64,000 nt of DNA from Paulinella micropora (lineage: Eukaryota; Cercozoa; Imbricatea; Euglyphida; Paulinellidae). How positions within the stretch are numbered: the first letter of the stretch is position 1; every line of letters begins with the position of its first letter. The notes under the pieces were generated by a model. That model saw nothing but the letters and a program-made list of their open reading frames with translations, was not told the DNA's origin and searched no databases. Below are positions 20,140-29,425 of the stretch, piece after piece. A program made the position numbers and the translations under genes. The stretch covers positions 1 to 64,000 of the forward strand of contig WBZZ01001120.1 in the NCBI GenBank assembly GCA_019918135.1, in the 5' to 3' direction.

Positions 20140-20228
20140 TCCGAATGTGGTGTGAGTGCAACGGCTTTTACAAAGTAGGCCACCCAAGCAAAAAAGAATT
20201 CGGTGTGTTGGCAAAAGTGGGAAGGGGG
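20079..20228. repeat. Direct repeat A: gene start plus leader
   Basis: This block shares most of its bases with 21814-21940. It includes the first codons (MEHVASAL and FRGNDG), the ATG, and about 90 bases upstream containing GAATGTGGTGTG, ACGGCTTTTA, CCACCCAAG and TGTTGGCAAAAGTGGGAAG. Copy A carries 12 extra coding bases relative to copy B. Confidence 0.8.
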
Positions 20229-20518
20229 AAAGGCGCGCGACCGCCTTTCTTTTGCTACGGGACTCCCTACCACTCTTTTTTTCTTACACAGCTTTTTCCC
20301 CTCCCACTCTCACCCACCTTTCGATTGCTACCATTTTGTCATCTCTTTTCGGGGGCAGGACGGCGGGCGGGAAATGTTTGGTAGCTTAAAATGTATTCCC
20401 GCCCGCCCAGCTTTCCCCCCTACCCCCCCCCCCCCCACTCTCGCCGTTCCCTCTGCATTACGAAAAGTGCAAGCACACACGGGGAGGGAAGTTTGGAGAG
20501 AGAGAGAGAGGCCCCTTG
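20140..20518. other. Leader and homopolymer spacer
   Basis: The first 90 bases form part of a leader duplicated at 21849-21940. The rest has C runs (20425-20436), a GA tract (20500-20512) and no recognisable gene. Confidence 0.4.
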
Positions 20519-21723
20519 TCACTTTTTCTGTTTTTTGTGCCCGAGGCCGGCGCCGCATTGCTTGCAGTGTGCGACAACATCCTGAGAAAAACCAGCTGCT
20601 AGCACGCCCGGCAGGCCATCACGTACCCCAATAGCGCTCGCTATCTGCTGGACGACGCCTGGCTCGCGGACACCGTATAACCCTGGCGAGGCCGCCCAGA
20701 TATCCCGCAGTAGCTCTTGGAGCTGCCCAACCACGCCTTGCACTTGTGCCGACGCGGTGGACAGGTTTTTGAGCAGGGCAATGAGCACTCTCGTCCGGTA
20801 GTAACCGAGCCATTGAAACCACGCTAGCAAAGTGCCGCGGGTATCCAACTCTTGCAGCCAGGCACCTGGGATGTCTGCCGCTCGTAGCAGCGGACTTAGC
20901 TTCTCTGGCAAATCGTAAGACTGGTAGAAAGTATTTCTTTGTGATCGACCTCGACGAACAGGGGGCGGTGCCCCGCAAATCGCAATTCTTGGTCTAACTC
21001 CATCACGGCCTCAACTACGCTCTTGGTCGACAAGTACCTGGGTTCCTCCGTAATTAGTGTAGTCAAGGCTCGCGAGAGCAGATGACATTTTTGTTGGTTA
21101 TCGGAGGAGGAAGGCCTCCTGCTTGTTGCGGGTCCCCACACAAGTCTTTCCGCCATTGGTACACCACCACCACTTGCCGGGAATGGACCACCTGTAGGAT
21201 AAGGCCAGCTGACACGCAACGTAACATGGCATTGAGCGTCGACCACTTCGCCATTACGATTGTACTTTATTCGCTTGGTGAGATACGTAGTTACTTCGTC
21301 CCCGTTTTCCTCGGTTGTCAAGCGCCGATCTTCGTTCGTCAAGGTATGCAGAGACATCATTTTGTTTCCTATTCCGGCTTCTAGCCAATCGGCTAGCATG
21401 TCGGGGTCCTTGGTGGTCATCCTCGTTTCGTTCAGTGACAATAAACCAGGCATAAGACATAGCTTGGGAGATCTTTCCCGGCTGAGCGTCTCAACCCCGA
21501 TCGCTTGTCCGATCGCGGCTATCCCCTTCCGCACGGTACTCGCGGGCACTTGGTACTTGTGTTCCGTTGGTACAACTCGTGGTTTCTTCCAGACAGCTCC
21601 TTTTTTCTGCTCTGCCTCCTCCAGCTCGTACCACTTCACCGTGACCTCCACACTCTCGCTGTCGGTAGCCATGCGCTGGTTCGCCGCTTTTTTATTGTAA
21701 CTTTGCTTCTTAACTAACGACAT
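20519..21723 (-). CDS. Hypothetical protein, frameshifted
   Basis: I start it at the ATG at 21723 (MSLVKKQSYNKKAANQRM), although the frame is open to another ATG at 21858 inside a duplicated leader. About 260 residues follow, containing the stretch RRPSSSDNQQKCHLLSRALT. A frameshift near 20935 then moves the rest (LPEKLSPLLRAADIPGAWL to a CKQCGAGLGHKKQKK tail) into another frame ending at 20519. The terminal Cys-x2-Cys may bind metal. Family not recognised. Confidence 0.45.
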
Positions 21724-21813
21724 GTCTAACAAGATTTTCTTTCTGAACGAGAAAGAGAAGGGACCTAAAGAGAAAAAGAGTAAGAGAAAGAAAGGTGGGG
21801 AGGGGGGGGGGCG

Positions 21814-21940
21814 TCGGCCGTCATTGCCGCGGAACAGCGCGGACGCCACGTGTTCCATTCTGAATGTGGTGTGGAACGGCTTTTAAAAGTATGCCACCCA
21901 AGAAAAAAAGAAATCTGTGTGTTGGCAAAAGTGGGAAGAG
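21814..21940. repeat. Direct repeat B: gene start plus leader
   Basis: This second copy of the block at 20079-20228 has the same orientation. It places the same leader and start codon (ATG at 21858) in frame with the downstream minus-strand gene, giving it a 45-residue N-terminal extension. It looks like a promoter-capturing duplication. Confidence 0.8.
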
Positions 21941-22215
21941 GGGGGGGGGGGGGGGACGCGGCCGCCCTTCTTTTTCGCAAGGGTGTTTTGCTCCTTTTTT
22001 TTACCGGTTCTCCCTTCCCTCCCTTGTTTGGCCAGCCCCCGCCCTTTTTTTTACAGGTCCGGCCCCCCCCCCCCCCCTCACCCACTCTCTTCCTGCCTGG
22101 AGGAGAGGGGCGGCGGTGAAGGTTGGCGGGGGGGGGGGGGGGAACGTAGCTTGTTGGCAAAGCTGTTTTTCCCGCACTCAGGCCAACAGAAACGAAGCAG
22201 GACAAGAAAAAAGGA

Positions 22216-22944
22216 ATGACCAAAGCGGAGTGCATGTTAGTCGTAGCCTTTGCGGTGTTTTGGATGATTGCGGGACTAATAGGACTAATAGTAGCGTTTA
22301 TAGAGAAGCCGGTAAAATCTGATTCGCGAGACCAGTGTGATCTCAGCTTCTCGAATCTAACCCGCTTGGTGGGTTCAGCCTTGTTGTATGACGAGAGATC
22401 TCGCCAGTGTCTGAGCGTGGTGCCCGAGGGTAACGAGTCGGAACCTGCCTGGCTAGGGCTGCGGATGCAGGAATGCAGCACCGCCAATGCTACACTACAA
22501 ACCTTTGGACTTTTCAACGTCTCGAATTTCAGTAGCTGCGTCATGTCCCAAAAGCCGTCCTTTAAGCAGGACGAACTCTTTGACGACAGGATATACTTTT
22601 ATCTGCTTTTGTACAATCATCATGCAAATGTAAATAAGTACGGGCTTGCGCCAGGCGCACCCGACACCGACTGCGGGGGGTGCCTGGTGATGAAGCAAAT
22701 CAACGACTCAAACGCAGCCCATTCAGCTCTTGGCTGGTGGATCGCCTACGAAGAACGCGACGATTCCTCCTCGATCTACGGCAAATGCATTCTGGTGCAA
22801 CATCCCATTGCCCAGGGGATGAAGTACACATATGCCAACATATATAACAACGAGATCCGGGTGAGCAACCTTTCTTCCACGGACAAGGCGCCGACCAAGG
22901 CCACTTTCCGGTTGCTGGACCCCGACGGCCCCTTTGTGCCCTAA
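22216..22944 (+). CDS. Type II membrane glycoprotein, hypothetical
   Basis: The intact 242-residue protein has a single hydrophobic segment at about residues 6-28 (MLVVAFAVFWMIAGLIGLIVAF) after a very short N-terminus. This is followed by a basic EKPVK and a large ectodomain with eight or so cysteines and several N-x-S/T sequons (SNLTR, NESE, NATL, NVSNFSS, NDSN, SNLSS). That topology suits a surface or virion-envelope glycoprotein. The leader upstream contains TTGTTGGCAAAG, a piece also found in the duplicated leaders at 20.2 and 21.9 kb. Confidence 0.6.
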   Translation: MTKAECMLVVAFAVFWMIAGLIGLIVAFIEKPVKSDSRDQCDLSFSNLTRLVGSALLYDERSRQCLSVVPEGNESEPAWLGLRMQECSTANATLQTFGLFNVSNFSSCVMSQKPSFKQDELFDDRIYFYLLLYNHHANVNKYGLAPGAPDTDCGGCLVMKQINDSNAAHSALGWWIAYEERDDSSSIYGKCILVQHPIAQGMKYTYANIYNNEIRVSNLSSTDKAPTKATFRLLDPDGPFVP

Positions 22945-22970
22945 TAACAATCGAGCAGATTCCAGGTTTT

Positions 22971-23723
22971 TTGGCCCTTACCATTGAAAACGATCGAGAT
23001 GATTCTATCTACACGCATTTACAAGATTTTAATCTAGTGAGCGAGATTAGCGGGTGCAAGAGCCAAACAATCAGCGACTTTTCTGACCTTGTTGTTGGTC
23101 CAGCACGAAGATTGGAAAAAAAGAGGCTCATGCTTGGGCCACCCGTAGGGTTTCAGCAGTTTCTAGAGGGCTTTTTTGCAAATCTGGCAACCTTTCCAGA
23201 GGACCGAAAGAGAAAATATTCCAAAAAAGAAATTGTGCGAAGCACTCATACGACAAGCAAAACATTAAGTCGGTCGTGGCCGCCTGTTCCGGTCTTATGG
23301 ACGCGTTGTGGAATGAGGGCATGCACATTTGTTCGTCCTGCGCTCCCAGCCGCGTTGTCTGGTGGCACCCCGACAACGTGCTGGGCACTTCTTTGCCCGG
23401 GGGGGGGGGGGAGATGACAACCGGGCGGCCCCAGCTGCGCCAAAGCTACAGGGATCCGTCGATCGTGATTGGGTCTTTGCTGGTAGCATCAGGAGGCACA
23501 GCGCCGTGTGGCATGGCAGCTGAGCCAGCAATTCGGCGGCAGAGCGTTATTGGCCAGCGAATTCTTAGACTACGATAAGGCTACGTTCTTTATCTCCAAG
23601 CTGACTATTCTTTCTGAACCATGGGCGCGCGGGTACGACTTGGTGCGTGGGATCCGGGGCGCAATCTTGTTTCCCAAGGGCCTAGAGCTGTACCGTGAAT
23701 TTCAGACCGCGCAAAAAGGCTAA
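22971..23723 (+). CDS. Hypothetical protein with two or more frameshifts
   Basis: Three overlapping frames join into one plausible protein: ALTIENDRDDSIYTHLQDF to about 23260, then SVVAACSGLMDALWNEGMHI with a CSSC to a G run at 23400-23411, then EFLDYDKATFFISKLTIL to the stop at 23723. Shifts fall near 23255, around the G run, and near 23510. No ATG is visible; the frame stays open upstream into the end of the preceding gene. Family not recognised. Confidence 0.4.
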
Positions 23724-23856
23724 ATTTAAACAGGCGGCTTTCTGCCACACACACACACAAGAAAAAGAAAGGTCTCTCATACGGGAGAGGGCCAAGTGCG
23801 TGTTTCATTTTGTTTTCCTGAAATGTTTTACTAAACTTCCACCTCGCTCGTCGGGG

Positions 23857-25443
23857 TTAGGGCTCAAAGCGACGCCGTTTGTGGGTGGCGTCATGCACAA
23901 AAGACGCCCGTGGCACCGCGCGCGTTATTTCTTCCTGCAACTCGATCGCGCGACCTTTATCTTTGTATGTACAGTTATGGAACTTGAGCTGGCTACCCCG
24001 TCCGTGGGGAGAACCGACTTTCCCCTCAAGCTGGGCAGAGAACGTCCCGGCCAGCACGCACTTGCAGACGCATACTGGCGCGTCACTGAACTGAGGAGGC
24101 AACACCAGAGATGCCAACTTGCATTTGGCGATAGCGGTTGGGGCCTGTGCAAGCAGAGACAGCTCACAAGCCCTCAGGGGCACATGGTCGACGCTGCACC
24201 CAAGGTCAACCTGTACTTTGTCGGCCTTAAATGAGCTCAAACACATGCGAGACAAATGTCCACAACCGTAGTCACAGTGTCCTTTCGCCAGGCGTACTTT
24301 CACGTCGCCGAACTCGGGCCTATCCTCTACGCCCTCGAACTTGAAAATCTCAATGCTCTCGCACAGCTCGATCCTTATGTTGGGTTTCAGCGCGTTGCGG
24401 GTGGCGCGCTCGAACTGCAGGTTATATTCATGCGAATAGGAGCTGGGGGAGCCTAGCGAAATTTGCAGAGTGGGTGCACCGACGTCTTCTGGGTCCTGTT
24501 CGATCAGGCACTTGACTACCTTGAAATCCAGACCGGGCGCCAGCTCGAGATCTCGTAGTTTCCCTCGAAACTTCACGTCCAGCCGCTCCATTCCTGACGA
24601 ACGCCAGCTCGACCTCGAGATCTCGAGTTTGGTAATGCCCGGGCACAGCTCCTTTAGCAAGTCCAGCAACGTGTACAAGGTTTCGCGTGTTTCTTGATAG
24701 ACTTGTATCTCTAGTAACCGAACTTGTTTCAAGTTCTGCAGGCACGTCTTGGCCTCAGAAAAGGTGTCGGCCAGTGTTTGGAGAGCCCGCAGGTTCTCTG
24801 TCGCGTTTTGGACGCAACCTCCGCGCTCGTCTTGCAAGTTCAACAGAACAGAGCGAGGTTTCAAGGACAATGACTCTGGTGTGTCCAGTTGGTATTCCTG
24901 GGCTACGTACAACGGGTATAGCAGCTTCTGAGAGAACAAGACCTGCGACAGCCCCGCGAATTGCGAAGAGTTGGCCCGGATAAATTTTTGGCGCAGGGCC
25001 GCCAACAGTGCGGTTTTGTGAGTCGGAACTTCATCCGAGAGGACCTGGACTTCGAATTGCCGGCCGGGGGGGTAGCGACAAACGTGCAAGTGCCCTCGGC
25101 GCAGCAGCGCAGACATCAGCGAAAAATATCGGACAGCGTCGTTCTTAACCGTGTACAAATGTCCCAGTATGTCCGTCAGCCGGGCCACCAGAAGTCTCTC
25201 GTCGAGAAAGTCGGCAGGCACCAGAGCCACCACGGTCAGCGCGCGGCTTGTTTGCAGCGCTAAATAGAAGGCGTTCGTGCTGAGGGGCGTCGTCACAGCG
25301 TGGTTAAAAGAATCCACCACCACCGACACGACCACCGTGCCAGCGACGGCCGCTGCTGCCCTGGCGCCGGCCGCGAGGCGCGGCAGCTTCTCGTCTGGCA
25401 CCGAGTTTTCCACCAGCAATTGCCTAAAAAAATCCTGGTCCAT
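23857..25443 (-). CDS. Large hypothetical protein, possible leucine-rich solenoid
   Basis: The intact 528-residue protein starts MDQDFFRQLLVENSVPDEKL. An Ala/Val-rich N-terminal region leads into a central part with recurrent LxxLxL-like strands (LKQVRLLEIQV, LCPGITKLEISR, KLRDLELAPGL), suggestive of a leucine-rich-repeat-like solenoid. A C-terminal part carries Cys/His residues (HCDYGCGHLSRMC) and a basic end (THKRRRFEP). An F-box plus LRR layout was considered, but I see no clear F-box. The ATG follows an AT-rich leader (TATTTTATATTAAA), a plausible promoter. Confidence 0.55.
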   Translation of the reverse strand: MDQDFFRQLLVENSVPDEKLPRLAAGARAAAAVAGTVVVSVVVDSFNHAVTTPLSTNAFYLALQTSRALTVVALVPADFLDERLLVARLTDILGHLYTVKNDAVRYFSLMSALLRRGHLHVCRYPPGRQFEVQVLSDEVPTHKTALLAALRQKFIRANSSQFAGLSQVLFSQKLLYPLYVAQEYQLDTPESLSLKPRSVLLNLQDERGGCVQNATENLRALQTLADTFSEAKTCLQNLKQVRLLEIQVYQETRETLYTLLDLLKELCPGITKLEISRSSWRSSGMERLDVKFRGKLRDLELAPGLDFKVVKCLIEQDPEDVGAPTLQISLGSPSSYSHEYNLQFERATRNALKPNIRIELCESIEIFKFEGVEDRPEFGDVKVRLAKGHCDYGCGHLSRMCLSSFKADKVQVDLGCSVDHVPLRACELSLLAQAPTAIAKCKLASLVLPPQFSDAPVCVCKCVLAGTFSAQLEGKVGSPHGRGSQLKFHNCTYKDKGRAIELQEEITRAVPRASFVHDATHKRRRFEP

Positions 25444-25572
25444 CTCTCGTGTTTAATATAAAATACCTGCACGACCAGAAAAGAAAAAAAAACAGAGTTC
25501 TGGCCACAAAAAGAGGGCTAGAAAGAAGAAGGAGAAGAAAAAAAGGGGGGGGACAGTCAGCACCAACAACTG

Positions 25573-26124
25573 TTGCCCTCCTTTTCATTCCCTTCACGCA
25601 AGCATTGCGCGCCAGCAACCCCCCTCCCCTTCTTTGCCGCCGCCAGATTTGTCCCCTGTCTCAGCCAGGCTCCCCTTGGCGGTCAGGTCCCGGTCTTTGT
25701 GCACGAGCGCTACCGGCGGGGTGTGCAGGGGGCAATAGGATGTGTGGTGCGCGTGTATCTGGGCAGCAACAACAGCTCTGACCGGATCGTGTACGAGAGG
25801 CTGGCCAAACCCACGCGGACGGGACAAAAGAGGGCCCGGAGCGGCAAGCCTCTTCTCGACAAATTTGCGCACAACCGAGAGCGGCAGGACCGAGCGGAGT
25901 TGGCGCTGCTAAAAGCCAACCGGACCACGCCGCGCTTCCCCCCGCCGGCCGACAACTGTTTTCTAGCCAACCTAACCCTGAACCGCGATGGGACCTACGA
26001 GGTTCGCGGCCGCCCCGCCACGAGCGAGCACTGGAGCACGCCCAACGGATTTATTAAGAAACGAAACCAAGTGGTAGCTCATGCCCTGAGCAGGTTTTTG
26101 CAAAACGAGTGTCTAGATAATTAA
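25573..26124 (+). CDS. Hypothetical protein, start uncertain
   Basis: The frame codes for GCVVRVYLGSNNSSDRIVYE, KRARSGKPLLDKFAHNRERQ and a C-terminal NGFIKKRNQVVAHALSRFL, which look like real protein. The first 40 or so residues overlap a repeat also found at 26.2 and 29.4 kb, and there is no ATG, so the original 5' end seems replaced. Family not recognised. Confidence 0.4.
   Translation: MPSFSFPSRKHCAPATPLPFFAAARFVPCLSQAPLGGQVPVFVHERYRRGVQGAIGCVVRVYLGSNNSSDRIVYERLAKPTRTGQKRARSGKPLLDKFAHNRERQDRAELALLKANRTTPRFPPPADNCFLANLTLNRDGTYEVRGRPATSEHWSTPNGFIKKRNQVVAHALSRFLQNECLDN
25640..25690. repeat. Dispersed repeat copy 1 (AGCCAGGCTCCCCTTG)
   Basis: About 45 bases similar to 26230-26290 and, in the AGCCAGGCTCCCCTTG core, to 29380-29420. 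In the other two places it encodes the last residues (DGQGEPG and stop) of a minus-strand gene; here it lies in the 5' part of the plus-strand frame. Confidence 0.65.
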
Positions 26125-26252
26125 AAAAAACACACACATTTCAAAAGGCTAAACCTTTGAACCCTAACATTCACTGCCCAAAAGAATCGCGCGCGCAATT
26201 CTTTTTTTGCTCTCCCTCCTTTTCTCCGTCTTGCTGCCCACCAGATTGTCTC

Positions 26253-26346
26253 TCAGCCAGGCTCCCCTTGGCCGTCACCGGCACACTCCTTTTTATTAGT
26301 GTCGTCTTTCATACTAGCAGATCCCGTCGTGCAGAATATCGCGCAG
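26253..26346 (-). pseudogene. 3' remnant of the SAM-domain-like gene
   Basis: The last 30 or so codons match the end of the gene at 29382-29996 at DNA level: CGCGATATTCTGCACGA, then ATGAAAGACGACAC, then the shared AAGGGGAGCCTGGCTGA terminus. The similarity stops sharply at about 26346, beyond which the Fanzor-associated sequence begins. It is a duplicated, truncated tail. Confidence 0.65.
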
Positions 26347-26466
26347 ATTGGATTGAAAGCTCGGAGGGGGGTTGAACCACCCCAGAGATTCCTACAGCTG
26401 GGAGAGAGAAAGGGCAGCACGCGGCACATCCCCTCCTTCCTCCTCAGAGGCCCCAATCGAAGCAAA

Positions 26467-26500
26467 GCACCAACACCGACCTTCCGGTCGATGTTGGTGC
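26467..26500 (-). ncRNA. Candidate Fanzor guide-RNA hairpin
   Basis: On the minus (sense) strand, GCACCAACATCGACC, a GGAA loop and GGTCGGTGTTGGTGC form a 15-bp stem with one U-G wobble closed by a GNRA tetraloop. It begins 20 bases after the Fanzor stop codon. TnpB and Fanzor nucleases use an RNA (omega RNA) transcribed from the 3' end of their own gene. A weaker hairpin, GGGGT-GGTTCA-ACCCC, lies further downstream near 26375-26392. The hairpin is seen; its role is inferred from position. Confidence 0.65.
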
Positions 26501-26519
26501 GAGATTTATAACCTAAACA

Positions 26520-28492
26520 CTAATATAAGTCCTGCTGACCCAAGGCCAGCAGTCTCACGAGGATGTTGCGACTGGCGTTCATGTCGCGTCCGTGCTGGAG
26601 CGCGCACCACTGGCAGCTGTAGGTCCTCGCGGCTTTGATGTCCTTCCATAGCGCTCCGCATTGCGTACACGCCTGTGTGGTGAACTCTTCGTTGCATATC
26701 AGCACTTTGCACTTGCCGATGTATTCTCGCTGCAGGTCGAGCAGGCGTTTGCGGAAATCCGCGTGTCGCCAAGCAAGCAGCTTGCGCTTCGTTTTCCGTG
26801 AGATCGTCTTGCCCTTCACCATGCCCGACGCTCCAAACCAAGGCAGCACAACGTAGTCGTGGTTATCGAGCAGCCATCTGGCGGCCTTCTTGTGCACGTC
26901 CTGGACCATGTTGTAGATCTTGTCACGCACTCGAGTAATAGCGCGCCGTAAGCGCCAGCGGTTGCGCTTCTTGCTGCTGTCCTTAGCCAGTAGCTCGACC
27001 TTGCTCAGCAGCTTGTCGGTGTGTTTCTGTAATCGGTACACGCGTGTAATCGACCCGGACCCGAATTCGGTGATCGCACCAGAGTCCGCGTGGTACACAG
27101 TCAGAAAGCTGCGGACGCCCGGGTCGATGCTCACTACGCGCTTGGAGTCGGGCACCGCCATTTCACGCTGGCGCTGCTGTATCTCTACCGGTACATGTAA
27201 GTACCATTTGCCCAGGCGATCGACCCTCAGGCGCACGTCGTGCTTGATTTCGAGCTTGGGGGGTCCAAGCTTGGGGGGTCCAAGCTTGTGCTCTTGCTTT
27301 CTCCAACTCTGGAGGCGACCGAGTCAGCGTTTAGAAAGCCTGCAAAGAAACCTCGCCGGCGGCCAAAAACAGTGTGCGAGATCGCGATCGTTGACCTGCG
27401 CTCCTCCCACTTGCGGAAGTTTACTCTCTTCCAGTGAAAACCTTTGCCCTTCTGCCTGAGATTGGAAATAGAAGAGGCCCTCGCCGTTTGCAGGTCCCGG
27501 ATGGCCACGTCGCGGATGTCATACGGCACCTGGAGCAGCCACTGTCTGGCTTGCACGAATTTGCTACCGTCCTGTACAAACCGCAGGCGAAGCGTATCTA
27601 GGTCAAAGTCGCCCAAACGTCGCATTTTGCCACCCAGCTCGGCCCTTCTTTTTTCTCTGCGCTCCTTTTGCTCTTGCCGACGGTTGGCTTTCCTGGCCTT
27701 GACCTCCTCGAGCGTTTTCTCCTTCTCTTGCTTGTCTTCCTCTTCCACCGTCTCCTTCTTTTGTTTCTTGAGCTTTGCAGGCTTTTCCTCCTTTTCCTGG
27801 CGCCGCCTCTTTTTACTAACCTGCGCGGGGTGACCTTCCTGCTTCTGTTCGCTGGGCCAGGGGAAGCGCTTATCCTCTTTGCGCAACCAAGCCAGCGCCG
27901 CATTCCAGGTTGTATGAAGTGCCCGGTATAACAGCCAGGCCTTACGCAGCCAAGCCCGCCTAACTTCCTTATCCTTGGTGTTAGGATAGATTCTGCACGT
28001 GAGCGTCTTAAGCGGGGGCGTCTTATCCGCCTTCTTGTTAAGACTAAACGTCTTCTTGGGCATCTTATTCTGGTTCTCGTCTGTTTTGGCTCCGTACCGT
28101 CGTGCGTTGACCTTGGTTGCGGTCAGCAGTGCAAGTCGCGACTGCCAGGAGGTCGCCTGTGAGCTCGGTCGCGTGGTCGGCTCGTACCTGCGGGTCGAGC
28201 TCCAGGATCCGCGCCCCATGACCTTGCTCAGCGGCACGGGCCAGCGGCTCGAGTCCGCTCTGGCCAAGCCGCTGCCAACAGCTAGAGGTAACTGCCTGGA
28301 CATCTCCCTGGCAGACTCAGTCCAGAAAGGCGCATAAGCTAAAGCTGGCTCCACCAGACTTTTGTTCTCTCTGGTCTTGGCTTCTCGTGGCTCTGGGTCG
28401 CGGCTCGTATTAGGCTCCGTGCTGTTGGCTGGACTAGTTGTCCCCTGCGCTGGACGCCTGGTCACCTTTTCCCAGAGAGTGAGCTGTCGCAT
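26520..28492 (-). CDS. Fanzor (eukaryotic TnpB-like) RNA-guided nuclease, one frameshift
   Basis: The C-terminal half is a RuvC nuclease: SIDPGVRSFLTVY holds the first Asp. The usual RuvC-II Glu is absent from YVVLPWFGASGMVKG; instead CNEEFTTQACTQCG offers a Glu just before the zinc finger, which continues with CQWC, and HGRDMNASRNI gives the last Asp. That relocated Glu is the signature of Fanzor proteins as opposed to bacterial TnpB. The N-terminal half contains the KTLTCRIYPN start of the wedge domain and a long Lys/Glu-rich insertion. A frameshift lies within two tandem AAGCTTGGACCCCCC units at 27255-27285. The start is the ATG at 28492; an alternative ATG precedes PKKTFSLNKK. The protein would be about 657 residues. 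Confidence 0.85.
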
Positions 28493-29145
28493 TCAATGTC
28501 ACTGGTCGGATGAGCTTAGATCGTAGTCAGCACAGGCCCCCTAGCGCCGAGTGGTTTCCCTGATGCCATGTTCGTACCTTGATTCGTGGTTTTTTGAATG
28601 CGTTGGAGAAATGAAGAAGCAGGCAGAGAATTTTTATTGGATCCCACAGGAATGTCTGCTTGGGGGAGGGGGGGGGGCCGGTTGCTTTGCACTTTAGACC
28701 AGGGGAGAAAAGGGTGGGAGGGGGGGGCCGGATGGTAAGAGAAAGAGAGGGCCCGCTCTTTTTGTTTGATTTTCGCCTGTCTTGTGATCCCACAACAGGG
28801 AGCTCAAATGACATGTCAGAGAGGGGGGGGGGCCGCGGGAGGTTTCTTAGCGCACCTGGCCTTTGCTTGCCAAGCGCCACGCCTCCCTCCCTTGTCAACA
28901 GTCACACCCCGTCGATACCCCGGGGGGGGGGGGGGGGGGGCTAAAACTGAAAAGGCAGAGTACATAGTTTATCTCCTTCCGTTTCCCGACACCCCCCCCC
29001 CCCCCCCACCAACTCGAGCTGGGCAGGAGAAGGTACTAGGCGGGAGAAGGTACCCAAAAAAAAGTAAGGTAGTCGAATTTCGACAGGGGAACAGCGACCG
29101 GGCGGCGCTGGTGCGGGCTTTTTTTGTTGTACTTAATGACTGAAG
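28493..29145. other. Homopolymer-rich spacer
   Basis: The spacer between the Fanzor start and the next plus-strand gene has G runs (28666-28677, 28718-28727, 28825-28833, 28921-28940) and a C run (28991-29007). No gene is seen. It may include the far end of the Fanzor element. Confidence 0.4.
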
Positions 29146-29425
29146 ATGTCCGAAGGAAAGGCTTTTGCTGCTGACAACTCCTGAGTATAACGACTACTTC
29201 TGGAACACCATTGTGTACGAGCTCCTGTTTGCCGAGGGTGTCAGTGCAGTTTTGTCTTTATTTGGCTTCAATTTTGAAAAAGAGCTTTTAGGCGTTGCTC
29301 TTAACTGTGTCAAACAAACGATTCCGGATTTTGAGGATAGTGCAGCCCTTCCCCCCTTGCTGACACCAGAGGCTTTTTCTTTCAGCCAGGCTCCCCTTGA
29401 CCGTCACTTGTCTCATCCTCTTTAA
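29146..29425 (+). CDS. Small hypothetical protein, frameshifted
   Basis: The ATG at 29146 gives MSEGKAFAADNS and then a stop. A shift of one base near 29175 leads into YNDYFWNTIVYELLFAEGV and FGFNFEKELLGVALNC up to 29425. The last 15 residues are encoded by the dispersed AGCCAGGCTCCCCTTG repeat and overlap the 3' end of the convergent SAM-like gene. Family not recognised. Confidence 0.4.

Noticed and set aside
23857..24234. A plus-strand gene opposite the large minus-strand gene
   Set aside because: The minus-strand frame is 528 codons, intact and has better protein character.
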